Below are positions 29,056-38,756 of a stretch of DNA of 64,000 bases, in pieces; the first letter of the stretch is position 1, and every line of letters begins with the position of its first letter. A program made the translations under genes and the position numbers. Source of the stretch: Luteibacter rhizovicinus (GTDB taxonomy: Bacteria; Pseudomonadota; Gammaproteobacteria; Xanthomonadales; Rhodanobacteraceae); assembly GCF_004342265.1 (NCBI RefSeq), contig NZ_SMCS01000004.1, positions 124,001-188,000 on the forward strand, written 5' to 3'. The notes beneath the pieces were generated by a model. That model was not told where the DNA came from. It did no database searches and saw only the letters and a program-made list of their open reading frames with translations.

Positions 29056-29128
29056 GGGTTTCCCTCGCACGCGCTCGCCATTCGGGTAAAATCCGCCGCT
29101 TGTCCGTCTGTAAGTGGCAGGAAATGTT

Positions 29129-29878
29129 ATGGGTAGAGGCCCGTCCATCGAAGGTCGCAAGAATGCCGAAGACGCCAAGCGCGCCAAGGTATTCACCAAG
29201 CTGATCCGCGAAATCACCATCGCGACCCGCGGCGGCGTACCCATTCCCGCGGAGAACCCGCGCCTGCGCGCGGCCGTGGACAAGGCTTTGTCGGCCAATA
29301 TGACTCGCGACACCATCGATCGCGCGATCAAGCGCGGCTCGGGTGCCGACGGCGGCGCCGACATGCACGAAATCCGTTACGAAGGCTACGGCCCGGCGGG
29401 TACCGCGCTGATCATCGACTGCGTGACCGACAACCAGACCCGCACCGTCGCGGACGTGCGCGCCGCGCTGAACAAGCTTGGCGGCAACATGGGCACCACC
29501 AATTCGGTGGCATTCCAGTTCACCCGCGTGGGGCAGGTCGTCGTCCACACCGGTGGCGATGCGGGCGTCGAGTCGAAGCTCGAGGAAGCCGCGATCGAGA
29601 ACGACGCGGAAGACGTCGTAATCGCCAACGGTGTCGGTACCGTCCTGCTGGCCGCCGATCCCATTGCGGTCGAGGCAATGCGCAAGGCGCTCGCCGCCGC
29701 CGGTTTCAAGGTCGACAGCTCCGATGTCGTCATGCGTCCGAACGGTCCGCTGGTCACGCCGACCGGCGAAGCGCTTGAGCATTTCGAGAAGCTGCTCGAG
29801 CGCCTGGACGCCCTGGACGACGTCGACGAGGTCTATCACAACGCCTTGCTTCCCCCCGAGGACGCCGATCAGGAGTAA
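29129..29878 (+). CDS. yebC: YebC/PmpR family protein (translation/transcription factor)
   Basis: A 249-aa YebC-family protein. The start [20 protein letters not shown] is the typical xanthomonad form, and AGGA lies 6 nt upstream; an in-frame GTG at 29114 is possible. Conserved blocks are [45 protein letters not shown] and NLGGNMG-like KLGGNMGTT. YebC members act as regulators or in easing ribosome stalling. Downstream is ruvC, the usual neighbour. Confidence 0.93.
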   Translation: MGRGPSIEGRKNAEDAKRAKVFTKLIREITIATRGGVPIPAENPRLRAAVDKALSANMTRDTIDRAIKRGSGADGGADMHEIRYEGYGPAGTALIIDCVTDNQTRTVADVRAALNKLGGNMGTTNSVAFQFTRVGQVVVHTGGDAGVESKLEEAAIENDAEDVVIANGVGTVLLAADPIAVEAMRKALAAAGFKVDSSDVVMRPNGPLVTPTGEALEHFEKLLERLDALDDVDEVYHNALLPPEDADQE

Positions 29879-29913
29879 GGTCTCGGCCTCACTCGTATCG
29901 GCACCCTTCAAGC

Positions 29914-30435
29914 ATGGTCCGCATTCTCGGCATCGATCCGGGCAGTCAGCGCACGGGCGTCGGTGTAATCGACGTGGCCGACGATGGTTCCCTGAAGCAT
30001 GTTTTCCACGGCGCGCTGGTCGTCGTGGGCGAAGAAACGTTTCCCCTGCGCCTCAAACGCATATTTGACGAGTTGTGCGCCATCATCGGCACGCACGGTC
30101 CGGCGGAAGCCGCGATCGAGCGTGTATTCATGGCACGTAACGCCGACTCGGCATTAAAGCTGGGGCAGGCGCGCGGCGCCGCCATCTGTGCCGTCGTCAG
30201 CCAGGGAATCCCCGTGCACGAATATGCCGCGACCGAGGTCAAGCAGGCTGTGGTGGGTACGGGCCGCGCCGACAAGACCCAGGTCCAGCACATGATCGGC
30301 ATCATTCTCGGCCTGAAAGGCCCGTTGCAGGCGGACGCGGCCGATGCGCTGGCGATCGCCATCGCACACGCGCATACGCGTTCGAGCATTCAACGCGTGG
30401 GTATTCCGCGCACCGCATGGAGGCGTCGCCGATGA
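29914..30435 (+). CDS. ruvC: Crossover junction endodeoxyribonuclease RuvC
   Basis: Resolves Holliday junctions. The 173-aa protein has the RNase H-fold carboxylates: Asp in [11 protein letters not shown], Glu in [11 protein letters not shown], and the C-terminal Asp pair in [13 protein letters not shown]. Its stop overlaps the ruvA start (ATGA). Confidence 0.95.
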   Translation: MVRILGIDPGSQRTGVGVIDVADDGSLKHVFHGALVVVGEETFPLRLKRIFDELCAIIGTHGPAEAAIERVFMARNADSALKLGQARGAAICAVVSQGIPVHEYAATEVKQAVVGTGRADKTQVQHMIGIILGLKGPLQADAADALAIAIAHAHTRSSIQRVGIPRTAWRRRR

Positions 30436-31031
30436 TCGGTCGACTGCGTGGCACCCTTATCAGCAAGCAACCGCCGTCCCTGCTCATCGAAGTGGGTGGC
30501 GTGGGTTATGACGTCGACGCGCCTATGTCGACGATCTACGACCTGCCGGCCACCGGCCGCGAAGTGACCTTGCTTACCCATTACGCGGTCAAGGAAGACG
30601 GCGTGGCGCTATACGGTTTCCTGCGCGAAACCGAGCGGGCCATGTTCCGCAATCTGCTGAAGGTCAGCGGTATCGGCGCGAAGATCGCGCTGGCGGTTCT
30701 TTCCGGCGTGGCTACCGACGATCTCGCGCGTATGGTGCATTCGGGCGATATCGCCGCGCTGACCAAAATTCCGGGCATCGGCAAGAAAACCGCCGAACGC
30801 ATGGTGGTCGAGCTTCGCGATCGTGTGGATGCCGTGGGCGTTCGCCTGCCGGGCGTCAACGGAGCGATGGGCGAACTGCCGACCGACCCGGTTGGCGAGG
30901 CGACGATCGCGCTCCAGCAATTGGGTTACAAGCCACCGGAAGCCGCCAGGCTGGTCGGTAAGGCCGCGGCCGAAGGCGATACCGCCGAGGCCATCATTCG
31001 CAAGGCGCTACGCGCCGCTCTGGGGGGCTGA
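30432..31031 (+). CDS. ruvA: Holliday junction branch migration protein RuvA
   Basis: A 199-aa tetrameric junction-binding protein. It has MIGRLRGTL at the start, helix-hairpin-helix regions ([37 protein letters not shown]) and a C-terminal RuvB-contact domain ([20 protein letters not shown]). The ATG at 30432 overlaps the ruvC stop and has GGAGG 8 nt upstream. An upstream in-frame ATG at 30417 is discounted for that reason. Confidence 0.95.
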   Translation: MIGRLRGTLISKQPPSLLIEVGGVGYDVDAPMSTIYDLPATGREVTLLTHYAVKEDGVALYGFLRETERAMFRNLLKVSGIGAKIALAVLSGVATDDLARMVHSGDIAALTKIPGIGKKTAERMVVELRDRVDAVGVRLPGVNGAMGELPTDPVGEATIALQQLGYKPPEAARLVGKAAAEGDTAEAIIRKALRAALGG

Positions 31032-31033
31032 TA

Positions 31034-32932
31034 GTGAATCCGGAGATGCAGACGGACGTACAGCACGCGCATGGCAAACGCCTCGGCGCTCTCGCGCTTG
31101 GCGCGATCGGTGTCGTATTCGGCGACATCGGCACGAGCCCGCTGTACACGATGAAAGAAACGTTGGGCACACACGGGATGTCGCCACAGCCGGCCGCCGT
31201 GCTGGGCATTCTGTCGCTCATTTTCTGGGCGCTGATCATGGTGGTTTCACTGAAATACGTGACCTTCGTGATGCGCGCGGACAATAAGGGCGAGGGCGGC
31301 ATCATGGCGCTCATGGCGCTTGCGCAGCGCAGTGTCAGCGGGTCTCCGCGAGCGCGCTGGGTGCTGGCCGCCATCGGTATTTTCGGCGCGTCGCTGTTCT
31401 ATGGTGACGGCGTGATCACACCTGCGATTTCGGTATTGTCGGCGGTCGAAGGTCTTGAGGTCGCGACGCCACAGCTCGAGGACTACGTGGTCCCGATCAG
31501 TCTGGTCATCCTGTTTTTCGTCTTCGCGGTCCAGCGGCACGGCACCGCGACGGTGGGCAAGGCCTTCGCGCCGGTGATGACTTTGTGGTTCCTCGTGCTT
31601 GCCATGCTGGGCCTGAATCAGTTGGTCCAGCATCCTCAGGTACTGGCGGCGGTCAACCCGATCTATGCGGTCGACTTCTTCCTCGAACACAAAAAGCAGG
31701 CGTTCATCGCGCTTGGCGGCGTGGTACTGGCGCTGACCGGCGCCGAGGCGCTGTATGCGGACATGGGGCACTTCGGTAAAAAACCGATCCGCGTTGCGTG
31801 GTTCGGTTTCGTGCTGCCCGCCTTGCTGATCAACTATTTCGGGCAGGGCGCGCTGCTGCTGCACGACCAGTCCGCCATCGAAAATCCGTTCTACAAGATG
31901 GTGCCCGACGACTTTCTCTATCCCATGATCGCGTTGTCGACTATGGCCGCCGTCATCGCGTCGCAGGCGGTGATTTCCGGTGCGTTCTCGATGACGCGCG
32001 AAGCCATGCAGCTTGGCTATTCGCCGCGTATGGCGGTGGTGCATACGTCCCGCGAGATGTCCGGGCAGATCTTCGTGCCGTGGATCAATCGTCTGCTGCT
32101 GGTCCTGGTCATGCTGGCGGTGCTGGGCTTCCGCTCGTCGAACAACCTGGGTGCCGCTTACGGTATCGCGGTGACCGGCACGATGACGATGACCACGCTG
32201 CTGGCACTGGTCGTGGCGCGCAAGCGCTGGCACTGGCACTGGTCGGCGGTCATTTCGGTCGGCGTCCTGTTCCTTATCATCGATCTGGCATTCTTCGGAG
32301 CGAACGCACTGAAGATCGCCCACGGTGGCTGGTTCCCGCTGGTACTCGGCGTCGTTATCTTCGCGATGATGACGACGTGGCGACGCGGCAGGGAACTGGT
32401 GGTGCGGGAAATCAAGCAGTCCGGTCTGGCGCTCGAACCCTTCATCGCCAACATCTCCGATCATCCGCCGCTGCGCGTGCCTGGCACGGCGGTGTTCCTG
32501 ACCGCGAATCAGAATTCCGTGCCGCACGCGATGTTGCACAACCTCAAGCACAACAAAGTGCTGCATGAGCGCAATGTGCTGTTGACGGTGGAGATGCTGG
32601 AAACCCCGCTGGCCGAAGCCGACGAGCGCATGGAAGTCATCGATTTCGGCGGGGGCTTCTTCGGTCTGCAACTGCGCTTCGGTTTCGCGGAAGATCCGAA
32701 CATCCCGTTGTCGCTGAGCCGCGCCACGAATCTCGGCCTCGATTTCGACATGATGGACACGACGTTCTTCCTGTCGCGCGAAACCATCGTCGCCGATGCC
32801 AGGCGTCCCGGCATGGCCCTGTGGCGGGACAAGCTGTTCGCGTTCATGGCGAGAAACGCGCTGCCGGCGACGGCGTTCTTCCAGATTCCGGGCAATCGCC
32901 TGATCGAATTGGGTGCGCAGGTCGAAATCTGA
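31034..32932 (+). CDS. kup: Low-affinity potassium uptake protein Kup
   Basis: A 632-aa inner-membrane K+ importer with about 12 membrane segments in the first ~430 residues and a C-terminal cytoplasmic domain. Signatures are GAIGVVFGDIGTSPLYTM near the N-terminus, FYGDGVITPAISVLSAVEG and LTGAEALYADMGHFG. The start is GTG at 31034 with GGGGGG about 6 nt upstream; the ATG at 31046 has its GGAG abutting it. It begins 2 bp after ruvA, inserting potassium uptake into the ruv operon. Confidence 0.94.
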   Translation: MNPEMQTDVQHAHGKRLGALALGAIGVVFGDIGTSPLYTMKETLGTHGMSPQPAAVLGILSLIFWALIMVVSLKYVTFVMRADNKGEGGIMALMALAQRSVSGSPRARWVLAAIGIFGASLFYGDGVITPAISVLSAVEGLEVATPQLEDYVVPISLVILFFVFAVQRHGTATVGKAFAPVMTLWFLVLAMLGLNQLVQHPQVLAAVNPIYAVDFFLEHKKQAFIALGGVVLALTGAEALYADMGHFGKKPIRVAWFGFVLPALLINYFGQGALLLHDQSAIENPFYKMVPDDFLYPMIALSTMAAVIASQAVISGAFSMTREAMQLGYSPRMAVVHTSREMSGQIFVPWINRLLLVLVMLAVLGFRSSNNLGAAYGIAVTGTMTMTTLLALVVARKRWHWHWSAVISVGVLFLIIDLAFFGANALKIAHGGWFPLVLGVVIFAMMTTWRRGRELVVREIKQSGLALEPFIANISDHPPLRVPGTAVFLTANQNSVPHAMLHNLKHNKVLHERNVLLTVEMLETPLAEADERMEVIDFGGGFFGLQLRFGFAEDPNIPLSLSRATNLGLDFDMMDTTFFLSRETIVADARRPGMALWRDKLFAFMARNALPATAFFQIPGNRLIELGAQVEI

Positions 32933-32976
32933 CCTGCCGGGCGTCCGGCAGGCAGGGATATAGGGGCCATTGGGCC
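32933..32976 (+). terminator. Two hairpins between kup and ruvB
   Basis: CCTGCCGG-GCGT-CCGGCAGG (32933-32952) starts just after the kup stop and is followed by AGGGGCC-attg-GGCCCCT. There is no T tract, so they may be mRNA-end or attenuation structures rather than a full stop. Confidence 0.4.
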
Positions 32977-32999
32977 CCTCGTCCTGCCATAATGCGTCA

Positions 33000-34040
33000 A
33001 TGACCGAACACCGCATCATCTCCACCGCGGCCGCCATGGACGACGAGGCGCTGGAGGCCAGCATCCGCCCCAAACGCCTCGCCGAGTATCTTGGCCAGGA
33101 GACGGTGCGCGAGCAGATGTCGATTTATATCGAGGCCGCGCGCAAGCGGGGCGGGGCGCTGGATCACGTGCTGATCTTCGGACCGCCCGGCCTCGGCAAG
33201 ACGACGTTGTCGCATGTCATCGCCAACGAGCTGGGTGTGAACCTGCGATCCACGTCGGGTCCCGTACTTGAGCGCGCAGGCGATCTCGCCGCGCTGCTGA
33301 CCAACCTCGAAGCGAACGACGTGCTGTTCGTGGACGAAATCCACCGCCTGTCGCCCGTGGTCGAGGAAGTGCTCTATCCGGCGATGGAAGACTTCCAGAT
33401 CGACATCATGATCGGCGAAGGTCCCGCGGCCCGTTCGATCAAGCTCGACCTGCCCCCCTTTACCCTGATCGGCGCGACCACGCGCGCGGGTCTGCTCACG
33501 GGACCGCTGCGCGACCGTTTCGGCATCATCCAGCGGCTGGAGTTCTACAGCGTCGATGAGTTGACCGCGATCGTCCGTCGCGCGGCGAAGATCTTCGGCA
33601 TCGCCTGCGAGCTGGAGGGCGCCGTCGAAATCGCCCGCCGTGCGCGCGGTACGCCGCGTATCGCCAACCGGTTGCTCCGGCGAGTCCGCGACTTCGCCGA
33701 AGTACGCGGCGACGGACGCATCAGCCACGACCTGGCCCGTGCAGCGATGGACATGCTCAAGGTCGACATGCAGGGATTCGACGATCTGGATCGCCGCCTG
33801 CTCAGCGTCATCATCGAAAACTTCGAGGGCGGTCCGGTTGGCGTGGAATCGCTGGCCGCGGCGCTCAGCGAGGACCGTGGCACGCTGGAAGACGTCGTGG
33901 AGCCCTATCTGATCCAGCAGGGCTATCTGATCCGCACGGCCCGCGGCCGTATGGCGACGGCGAAAGCGTGGCGCCATCTGGGCCTGAACCCGCCGCCGCG
34001 CCAGTCGATGGCGCCGGACCTGTTCGCGGGCGATGCATGA
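33000..34040 (+). CDS. ruvB: Holliday junction branch migration ATPase RuvB
   Basis: A hexameric AAA+ motor for branch migration. The 346-aa protein has Walker [13 protein letters not shown], Walker [11 protein letters not shown], sensor 1 IGATTRAG and the Arg finger region [11 protein letters not shown]-terminal winged helix ends the protein. The ATG at 33000 starts MTEHRIIS. Its stop overlaps the ybgC start (ATGA). Confidence 0.96.
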   Translation: MTEHRIISTAAAMDDEALEASIRPKRLAEYLGQETVREQMSIYIEAARKRGGALDHVLIFGPPGLGKTTLSHVIANELGVNLRSTSGPVLERAGDLAALLTNLEANDVLFVDEIHRLSPVVEEVLYPAMEDFQIDIMIGEGPAARSIKLDLPPFTLIGATTRAGLLTGPLRDRFGIIQRLEFYSVDELTAIVRRAAKIFGIACELEGAVEIARRARGTPRIANRLLRRVRDFAEVRGDGRISHDLARAAMDMLKVDMQGFDDLDRRLLSVIIENFEGGPVGVESLAAALSEDRGTLEDVVEPYLIQQGYLIRTARGRMATAKAWRHLGLNPPPRQSMAPDLFAGDA

Positions 34041-34444
34041 CGACGTTCACGTGGCCCGTGCGAATCTACTGGGAAGACACCGACGCCGGTGGCGTCGTCT
34101 ACCACTCGAACTACCTCCGATTCATGGAGCGGGCTCGTACGGAATGGCTTCGCGCACAGGGTATCGACCAGGTCGGGCTGCGCGAGCGCACCGGTCTGGC
34201 CTTCGTCGTTCGCGATATGCAGCTCGATTTCCTGCGCCCGGCCCGTCTGGATGATGAACTCGCTGTTTCCGTGGCAGTCAAAGAGAGGCGCTCAGCCAGT
34301 ATGCTGTTCGCCCAGGAGATCGCGCGCGGTGACGGCACGGTGCTGGTCCGCGCCACGGTGCGCGTTGCCTGTGTCGACCTCGTAACGATGCGGCCGGCGC
34401 AGATTCCGGGCGACCTGTTTCCCCAACATTTCCCTACCCCTTAA
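34037..34444 (+). CDS. ybgC: Tol-Pal-associated acyl-CoA thioesterase YbgC
   Basis: A 135-aa hot-dog-fold thioesterase. The catalytic Asp is in [23 protein letters not shown] (motif shown in two parts: WEDTDAGG and YHSNYLRF). The ATG overlaps the ruvB stop. It is the conserved first gene of the tol-pal operon. Confidence 0.93.
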   Translation: MTTFTWPVRIYWEDTDAGGVVYHSNYLRFMERARTEWLRAQGIDQVGLRERTGLAFVVRDMQLDFLRPARLDDELAVSVAVKERRSASMLFAQEIARGDGTVLVRATVRVACVDLVTMRPAQIPGDLFPQHFPTP

Positions 34445-34473
34445 AGACATACCCGGCGGAGAGCCCAGAAGCG

Positions 34474-35157
34474 ATGAACGGTGGACTGAACATTTTCAAG
34501 CTGGTCGCGGAAGCGAGCCTGCCGGTGCAGCTGGTCATGCTCCTGCTGCTGGTCTTCTCGTTCCTGTCCTGGGTGATCATCATCCGCAAGTACTCGCAGC
34601 TGAAGCAGGCGCACGAGAACGCCGAGTCGTTCGAGGACCGCTTCTGGTCCGGCGCCGACCTGGCTGCCCTGTTCCGCGAAGTGGGTAACCGCGACGGCCA
34701 GCATGGCATCGAGAACGTCTTCGAAGCCGGCTTCCGTGAGTTCGCCCGCCAGCGCCAGCGTCGCGTGACCGACGTCAACCGCGTGATGGAAGGTTCCGAG
34801 CGCGCCATGCGCGTGGCCGGCACCCGCGAAATCGGCAAGCTGGAACAGAACCTCGAATTCCTCGCCAACGTCGGTTCGATCAGCCCGTACGTCGGTCTGT
34901 TCGGTACCGTCTGGGGCATCATGGGCGCGTTCCAGGGCCTGGGCGAAATGAAGGACGTCACCATCGCCGTGGTCGCGCCGCATATTTCCGAAGCGCTGAT
35001 CGCGACGGCCATGGGCCTGTTCGCCGCTATCCCGGCCGTGTGGGCATACAACCGCTACGCCAACAAGGTCGAGCGCCTGGCTTCCCGCTACGAAGTATTC
35101 CAGGAAGAATTCTCTTCGGTGCTGCAGCGGCAGATCCACGCCGACGACGTCGCCTGA
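34474..35157 (+). CDS. tolQ: Tol-Pal system proton channel subunit TolQ
   Basis: A 227-aa inner-membrane protein of the ExbB/TolQ/MotA family. It has three membrane segments: near residues 15-38 (VMLLLLVFSFLSWVIII), 137-160 (GLFGTVWGIMGAFQGLG) and 170-192 (EALIATAMGLFAAIPAVWAY). With TolR it couples the proton gradient to TolA during outer-membrane constriction. Confidence 0.95.
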   Translation: MNGGLNIFKLVAEASLPVQLVMLLLLVFSFLSWVIIIRKYSQLKQAHENAESFEDRFWSGADLAALFREVGNRDGQHGIENVFEAGFREFARQRQRRVTDVNRVMEGSERAMRVAGTREIGKLEQNLEFLANVGSISPYVGLFGTVWGIMGAFQGLGEMKDVTIAVVAPHISEALIATAMGLFAAIPAVWAYNRYANKVERLASRYEVFQEEFSSVLQRQIHADDVA

Positions 35158-35176
35158 GGCCGGAGCGATCACTACC

Positions 35177-35620
35177 ATGCGCCCCCATCGCCGGCAAAAG
35201 CGAAAACTGAAGTCCGAGATCAACGTCGTTCCCTATATCGACGTGATGCTCGTGCTGCTGATCATCTTCATGGTCACCACGCCCATGATGAATCTCGGCG
35301 TCGACATCCAGTTGCCGCAGACCAACGCCAAGTCCTTGCAGGACAAGAAAGATCCCGTCGTCGTCTCCGTTGACGAAACGGGGCAGATATACCTGACGGC
35401 CGAGGGCGAGAAGCGCCAGCCGGTCAGCGCGGACGAGTTCCGTACGCGGATCACGGCTTATCACAATTCCAATCCCGAGCTTCAGGTCCTGGTGGCTGGC
35501 GACAACCGTGTCGGCTACGGCAAGGTCTACGCGATCCTGCCCATCCTGCAGGAGGCCGGCGTGTCCAAGATCGGCCTGATGAGCCAGCCGGAGTCGGGCG
35601 CGAAGAATGGCAAACCGTAA
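35177..35620 (+). CDS. tolR: Tol-Pal system protein TolR
   Basis: A 147-aa ExbD/TolR protein with one N-terminal membrane helix. The essential Asp is at the start of the helix in NVVPYIDVMLVLLIIFMV. A periplasmic domain follows (QLPQTNAKSL, then VAGDNRVGYGKVYAIL). It partners TolQ, and its end overlaps the tolA start. Confidence 0.94.
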   Translation: MRPHRRQKRKLKSEINVVPYIDVMLVLLIIFMVTTPMMNLGVDIQLPQTNAKSLQDKKDPVVVSVDETGQIYLTAEGEKRQPVSADEFRTRITAYHNSNPELQVLVAGDNRVGYGKVYAILPILQEAGVSKIGLMSQPESGAKNGKP

Positions 35621-36548
35621 GGAAACGTCCCGCGCGGTCGTTCTCGCCGCGCTGCTGCATCTTGGCATCGTGGCCTTCCTGGCCTTTGCGATCATTCCCT
35701 GCTCGACGTACGAAGAGTACGCCGAGCGACTGGGCGTGCCCGCGGATTGGAATCCGATGAAGTGTCCGGCGCCGCTCGAGCTGCCCGGTCAGATCATCGA
35801 GGCGACGCTGGTTGGGCCGACGGGCAGTCCGCCGCCAAAGGCGACCAAGGTCAAGCCGACGCCGGACACCACGCCACCGCCGCAGGTTATTCCGGCTCCG
35901 ACGCCTCCTCAGCCGGTGAAGCCGCCGGTGCCGACTTTGCCGCCGCCGCCCAAGCAGCCCGACGTCAAGGATCAGGAAAAGGTCGTCGACGACGCTCTGC
36001 AGAAGGCCGAGGACGCGAAGAAGCTCCAGGAAGAAAAGCAGCGGCAGCAGCAGGCCGAAATCGACGCGCAGAACGAAAAGAAAAAGCAGGAAAAGCAGAA
36101 GGAGATCGACGAGATCTTCAAGCAGCTCGATGCCGCCAAGGCGCAGACGAAGAAAGCCGATTCGACGAAGAAGCAGGCCGAGCAGCAACTGAAGGATCTG
36201 CAGAATGCGAAGGACGACGGTCTGCCCGACCTGCCCGCGGCCGCCCAGAAGCAGACGGGTACCAATGGAAAAGACAGCGGCAAGCTGGGTCTGTACATCG
36301 CGGCGATCCAGAACGCGGTGACGGCCAACTACACCCGCCCGGACGATATGCCGAACGTGCCCTGCCAGGTTCATGTGATCCAGATCCCCGGTGGGCAGGT
36401 AACCAGCGTCAAGGTCGATGCCAGCTGCCCGTACAACGCATCGCAGCGTACGTACGTCGAAAATGCCGTACTACGTGCCCAGCCGCTTCCGTATGCCGGG
36501 TTCGAGGATGTCTACCAACGCGACATCACCTTCACCTTCCGGCCTTAA
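35607..36548 (+). CDS. tolA: Tol-Pal system protein TolA
   Basis: A 313-aa protein with one N-terminal membrane helix (about residues 11-31), a Pro-rich stretch (about 85-125) and a Lys/Glu/Gln-rich helical domain (about 125-210). The C-terminal domain (about 225-313) has YIAAIQNAVTANYTRP and ends in VYQRDITFTFRP. It links the TolQR motor to TolB and Pal. The start overlaps tolR by 14 bp. Confidence 0.93.
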   Translation: MANRKETSRAVVLAALLHLGIVAFLAFAIIPCSTYEEYAERLGVPADWNPMKCPAPLELPGQIIEATLVGPTGSPPPKATKVKPTPDTTPPPQVIPAPTPPQPVKPPVPTLPPPPKQPDVKDQEKVVDDALQKAEDAKKLQEEKQRQQQAEIDAQNEKKKQEKQKEIDEIFKQLDAAKAQTKKADSTKKQAEQQLKDLQNAKDDGLPDLPAAAQKQTGTNGKDSGKLGLYIAAIQNAVTANYTRPDDMPNVPCQVHVIQIPGGQVTSVKVDASCPYNASQRTYVENAVLRAQPLPYAGFEDVYQRDITFTFRP

Positions 36549-36659
36549 TGATGGGCCGCCAGCGCGTCCCGTTGGGCGCGCGGCGGTTCAGACCTCGGTC
36601 ATGCTCGGCCTCCGGGCCGGGTTAACATCCCGTAGCCGTTTCCCTATATCCAGGTCGCA

Positions 36660-37988
36660 ATGAATCAGCCCATGCGCAGAACGATTTCCCGCCTAGCCAT
36701 ACTCGTGTCGCTCGTGGCCGCCTTCGTGGCCGGTCCGGTGGCTGCCCAGTCGCTCAACGTCGAGATCGCGAACGGCCTCAAGACCGCCACGCCGATCGCC
36801 GTCGTTCCCTTCGCACAGCAAGGCGGGGCACCGCTGCCGACCGATGTCGCCGACGTGATCCGCGCCGACTTCAACCGTTCGGGCAAGTTCCGCTCGCTGG
36901 ACAAGGCCGACATCGTCGAAGCGCCGTCGAAGGGTGCCGACATCAAGTTCGCGACCTGGCGCCTGCTCAAGCAGGACTATCTGACCATCGGCCGCATCGC
37001 GGATGCCGGCGGCGGGATGATTCGCGTCGAATACGAACTGTGGGATGTCAATCGTCAGCAGAGCCTGCTTGCCCAGTCGTTCACGGCACCGTCCGGCGAC
37101 CTGCGCGGCGTGGCCCACCAGATCGCCGACCAGATCTATGAAAAGATCACCGGCGTCCGTGGCGCGTTCTGGACTCGTATCGCTTATGTCACCGCCGTTG
37201 GCGTGAGCAATAACACTACTTATTCGCTGATCGTGGCCGACTCGGATGGTTTCAATCCGCAGGTGGTGGCTCGATCGCGCGAGTCCCTGCTTTCGCCGGC
37301 CTGGTCGCCGGACGGCAGCAAGCTCGCCTATGTTTCGTTCGAAAGCGGCAACTCGGCCGTTTACGTGCAGAACATCGGAACCGGCTCGCGTAGCCTGATC
37401 GCATCGCACCCGAAGGGCATCAACAGCGCACCGGCCTGGTCGCCGGACGGCAGCAAACTAGCCGTCAGCCTGTCCTATGTGGGCAACCCGGAAATCTTCA
37501 TCATCGACGTGGCCAGCCGCACCGAAACCCGGGTCACGAACAACTTCGCGATCGACACCGAGCCGACCTTTACGCCGGACGGCCAGAGCCTGATCTTCAC
37601 TTCGGATCGCTCGGGCAAGCCGCAGCTCTACCAGACGTCGATCTCGGGCGGCAACGCCACGCGCCTCACCTTCCAGGGCGGCTTCAACGCCAGCCCCTCG
37701 CTCAGCTTCGACGGGAAGCAGATTGCGATGGTGCAGGGCAACGGGAACGTGTATCGTATCGCAATCATGGACCGTAGCCTGGGGAATCAGGTGCGCTTCG
37801 TATCTCCCGGCAACGTGGACGATTCGCCTAGCTTCGCGCCAAATGCCAGCATGCTGCTTTATGCCGCATCGCAGGGTACGCGCGGCGTCCTTTACGCGGT
37901 TTCGGCCGACGGTCTGGTGCGTCAGCGTCTCGTCCTCTCGGATGGTGATGTTCGCGAACCGTCCTGGGGTCCATACAGACAGCGCTGA
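36660..37988 (+). CDS. tolB: Tol-Pal system beta-propeller protein TolB
   Basis: A 442-aa periplasmic protein. The signal peptide ends VAAQ-SLNVEI. The N-terminal domain (about 25-165) precedes a six-bladed beta-propeller with WSPDGSKLAYVS, WSPDGSKLAVSL and FTPDGQSLIFTSD repeats. It binds Pal and TolA. ATG at 36660 is used; ATG at 36672 is a close alternative. Confidence 0.95.
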   Translation: MNQPMRRTISRLAILVSLVAAFVAGPVAAQSLNVEIANGLKTATPIAVVPFAQQGGAPLPTDVADVIRADFNRSGKFRSLDKADIVEAPSKGADIKFATWRLLKQDYLTIGRIADAGGGMIRVEYELWDVNRQQSLLAQSFTAPSGDLRGVAHQIADQIYEKITGVRGAFWTRIAYVTAVGVSNNTTYSLIVADSDGFNPQVVARSRESLLSPAWSPDGSKLAYVSFESGNSAVYVQNIGTGSRSLIASHPKGINSAPAWSPDGSKLAVSLSYVGNPEIFIIDVASRTETRVTNNFAIDTEPTFTPDGQSLIFTSDRSGKPQLYQTSISGGNATRLTFQGGFNASPSLSFDGKQIAMVQGNGNVYRIAIMDRSLGNQVRFVSPGNVDDSPSFAPNASMLLYAASQGTRGVLYAVSADGLVRQRLVLSDGDVREPSWGPYRQR

Positions 37989-38036
37989 TTGGCGCGACGT
38001 CGCATAAGCGGCGCGCGACTTTGGCAAAGTCCAGGG

Positions 38037-38062
38037 AAAGGGCGCGGGCATCCGCGCCTTTT
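38037..38062 (+). terminator. Rho-independent terminator between tolB and pal
   Basis: AAAGGGCGCGG, loop GCAT, CCGCGCCTTTTC. An 11-bp stem counting A-T pairs followed by TTTT. It lies 49 bp after the tolB stop, so pal and cpoB may rely on partial read-through or their own promoter. Confidence 0.7.
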
Positions 38063-38240
38063 CTGCGGACGAAAGATTTAACTGGTAACGGCGTTCCACG
38101 CGGTTGCCGGTGCGTTGGCAGGGGTACGGGACAGTGCTCCGTCGACGCGGATGTAAGTAAAAAAAACAGCCGGACAACCGGCGGTGCCTGTCCCGTAACC
38201 GTAATCGACTGTCGGAACTCAACTGTTGAAGGAACGTCCC
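38063..38240 (+). promoter_or_regulatory. Structured leader upstream of pal
   Basis: The segment contains an inverted repeat GTACGGGACAG (38124-38134) / CTGTCCCGTAAC (38188-38199) with a short CCGG-ACAA-CCGG hairpin inside, plus a run of A just before. No clear promoter or known riboswitch is recognised; the structure may set Pal level relative to TolB. Confidence 0.35.
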
Positions 38241-38753
38241 ATGAATAAGACCGTTCGCGTCACCCTGGCCGCCCTGCTGTGCGTGGGCGCGGTCGCCTGC
38301 CATAAGAAGCAGGAAGTCAAGCAGCCCGTCCAGCCGCCCGTCCAGCAGACGGTCGACAACTCGGGCAACAACACCAACGGCAAGTATCAGCCGTCCGATC
38401 TCGACACCGATGCCTGCCTCCGTCAGCGCGTCGTGTACTTCGATTTCGACAAGAACGAGGTTAAGCCGGAATTCCAGCAGATCGTCGCGTGCCACGCGAA
38501 GTACCTGCAGGACCGTCCGTCGTCGGCCATCTCCCTCGAAGGCAACACCGACGAGCGTGGCACGCGTGAATACAACCTCGGCCTCGGCGAGCGTCGTGGC
38601 AATGCCGTCTCCAGCGCCCTTCAGGCTGCTGGCGGTTCGGCTGGTCAGCTGAATGTTGTCAGCTACGGCAAAGAAAAGCCGACCTGCCGCGAGCACAACG
38701 ATGATTGCTGGAGCAAGAATCGGCGCGTCGAGATCGTGTACACCGCGAAGTAA
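38241..38753 (+). CDS. pal: Peptidoglycan-associated lipoprotein Pal
   Basis: A 170-aa outer-membrane lipoprotein (lipobox VGAVAC in MNKTVRVTLAALLCVGAVAC). The C-terminal OmpA-like domain binds diaminopimelate in the wall: VYFDFDKNEVKPEF, NTDERGTREYNLGLGERR and NDDCWSKNRRVEIVY. AAGGA lies 7 nt before the ATG; an in-frame TTG at 38226 is unlikely. Confidence 0.96.
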   Translation: MNKTVRVTLAALLCVGAVACHKKQEVKQPVQPPVQQTVDNSGNNTNGKYQPSDLDTDACLRQRVVYFDFDKNEVKPEFQQIVACHAKYLQDRPSSAISLEGNTDERGTREYNLGLGERRGNAVSSALQAAGGSAGQLNVVSYGKEKPTCREHNDDCWSKNRRVEIVYTAK

Positions 38754-38756
38754 GTA

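Noticed and set aside
38063-38240. A known riboswitch upstream of pal, or upstream of queE/queC
   Set aside because: No conserved preQ1 or other riboswitch core was seen; only simple hairpins.
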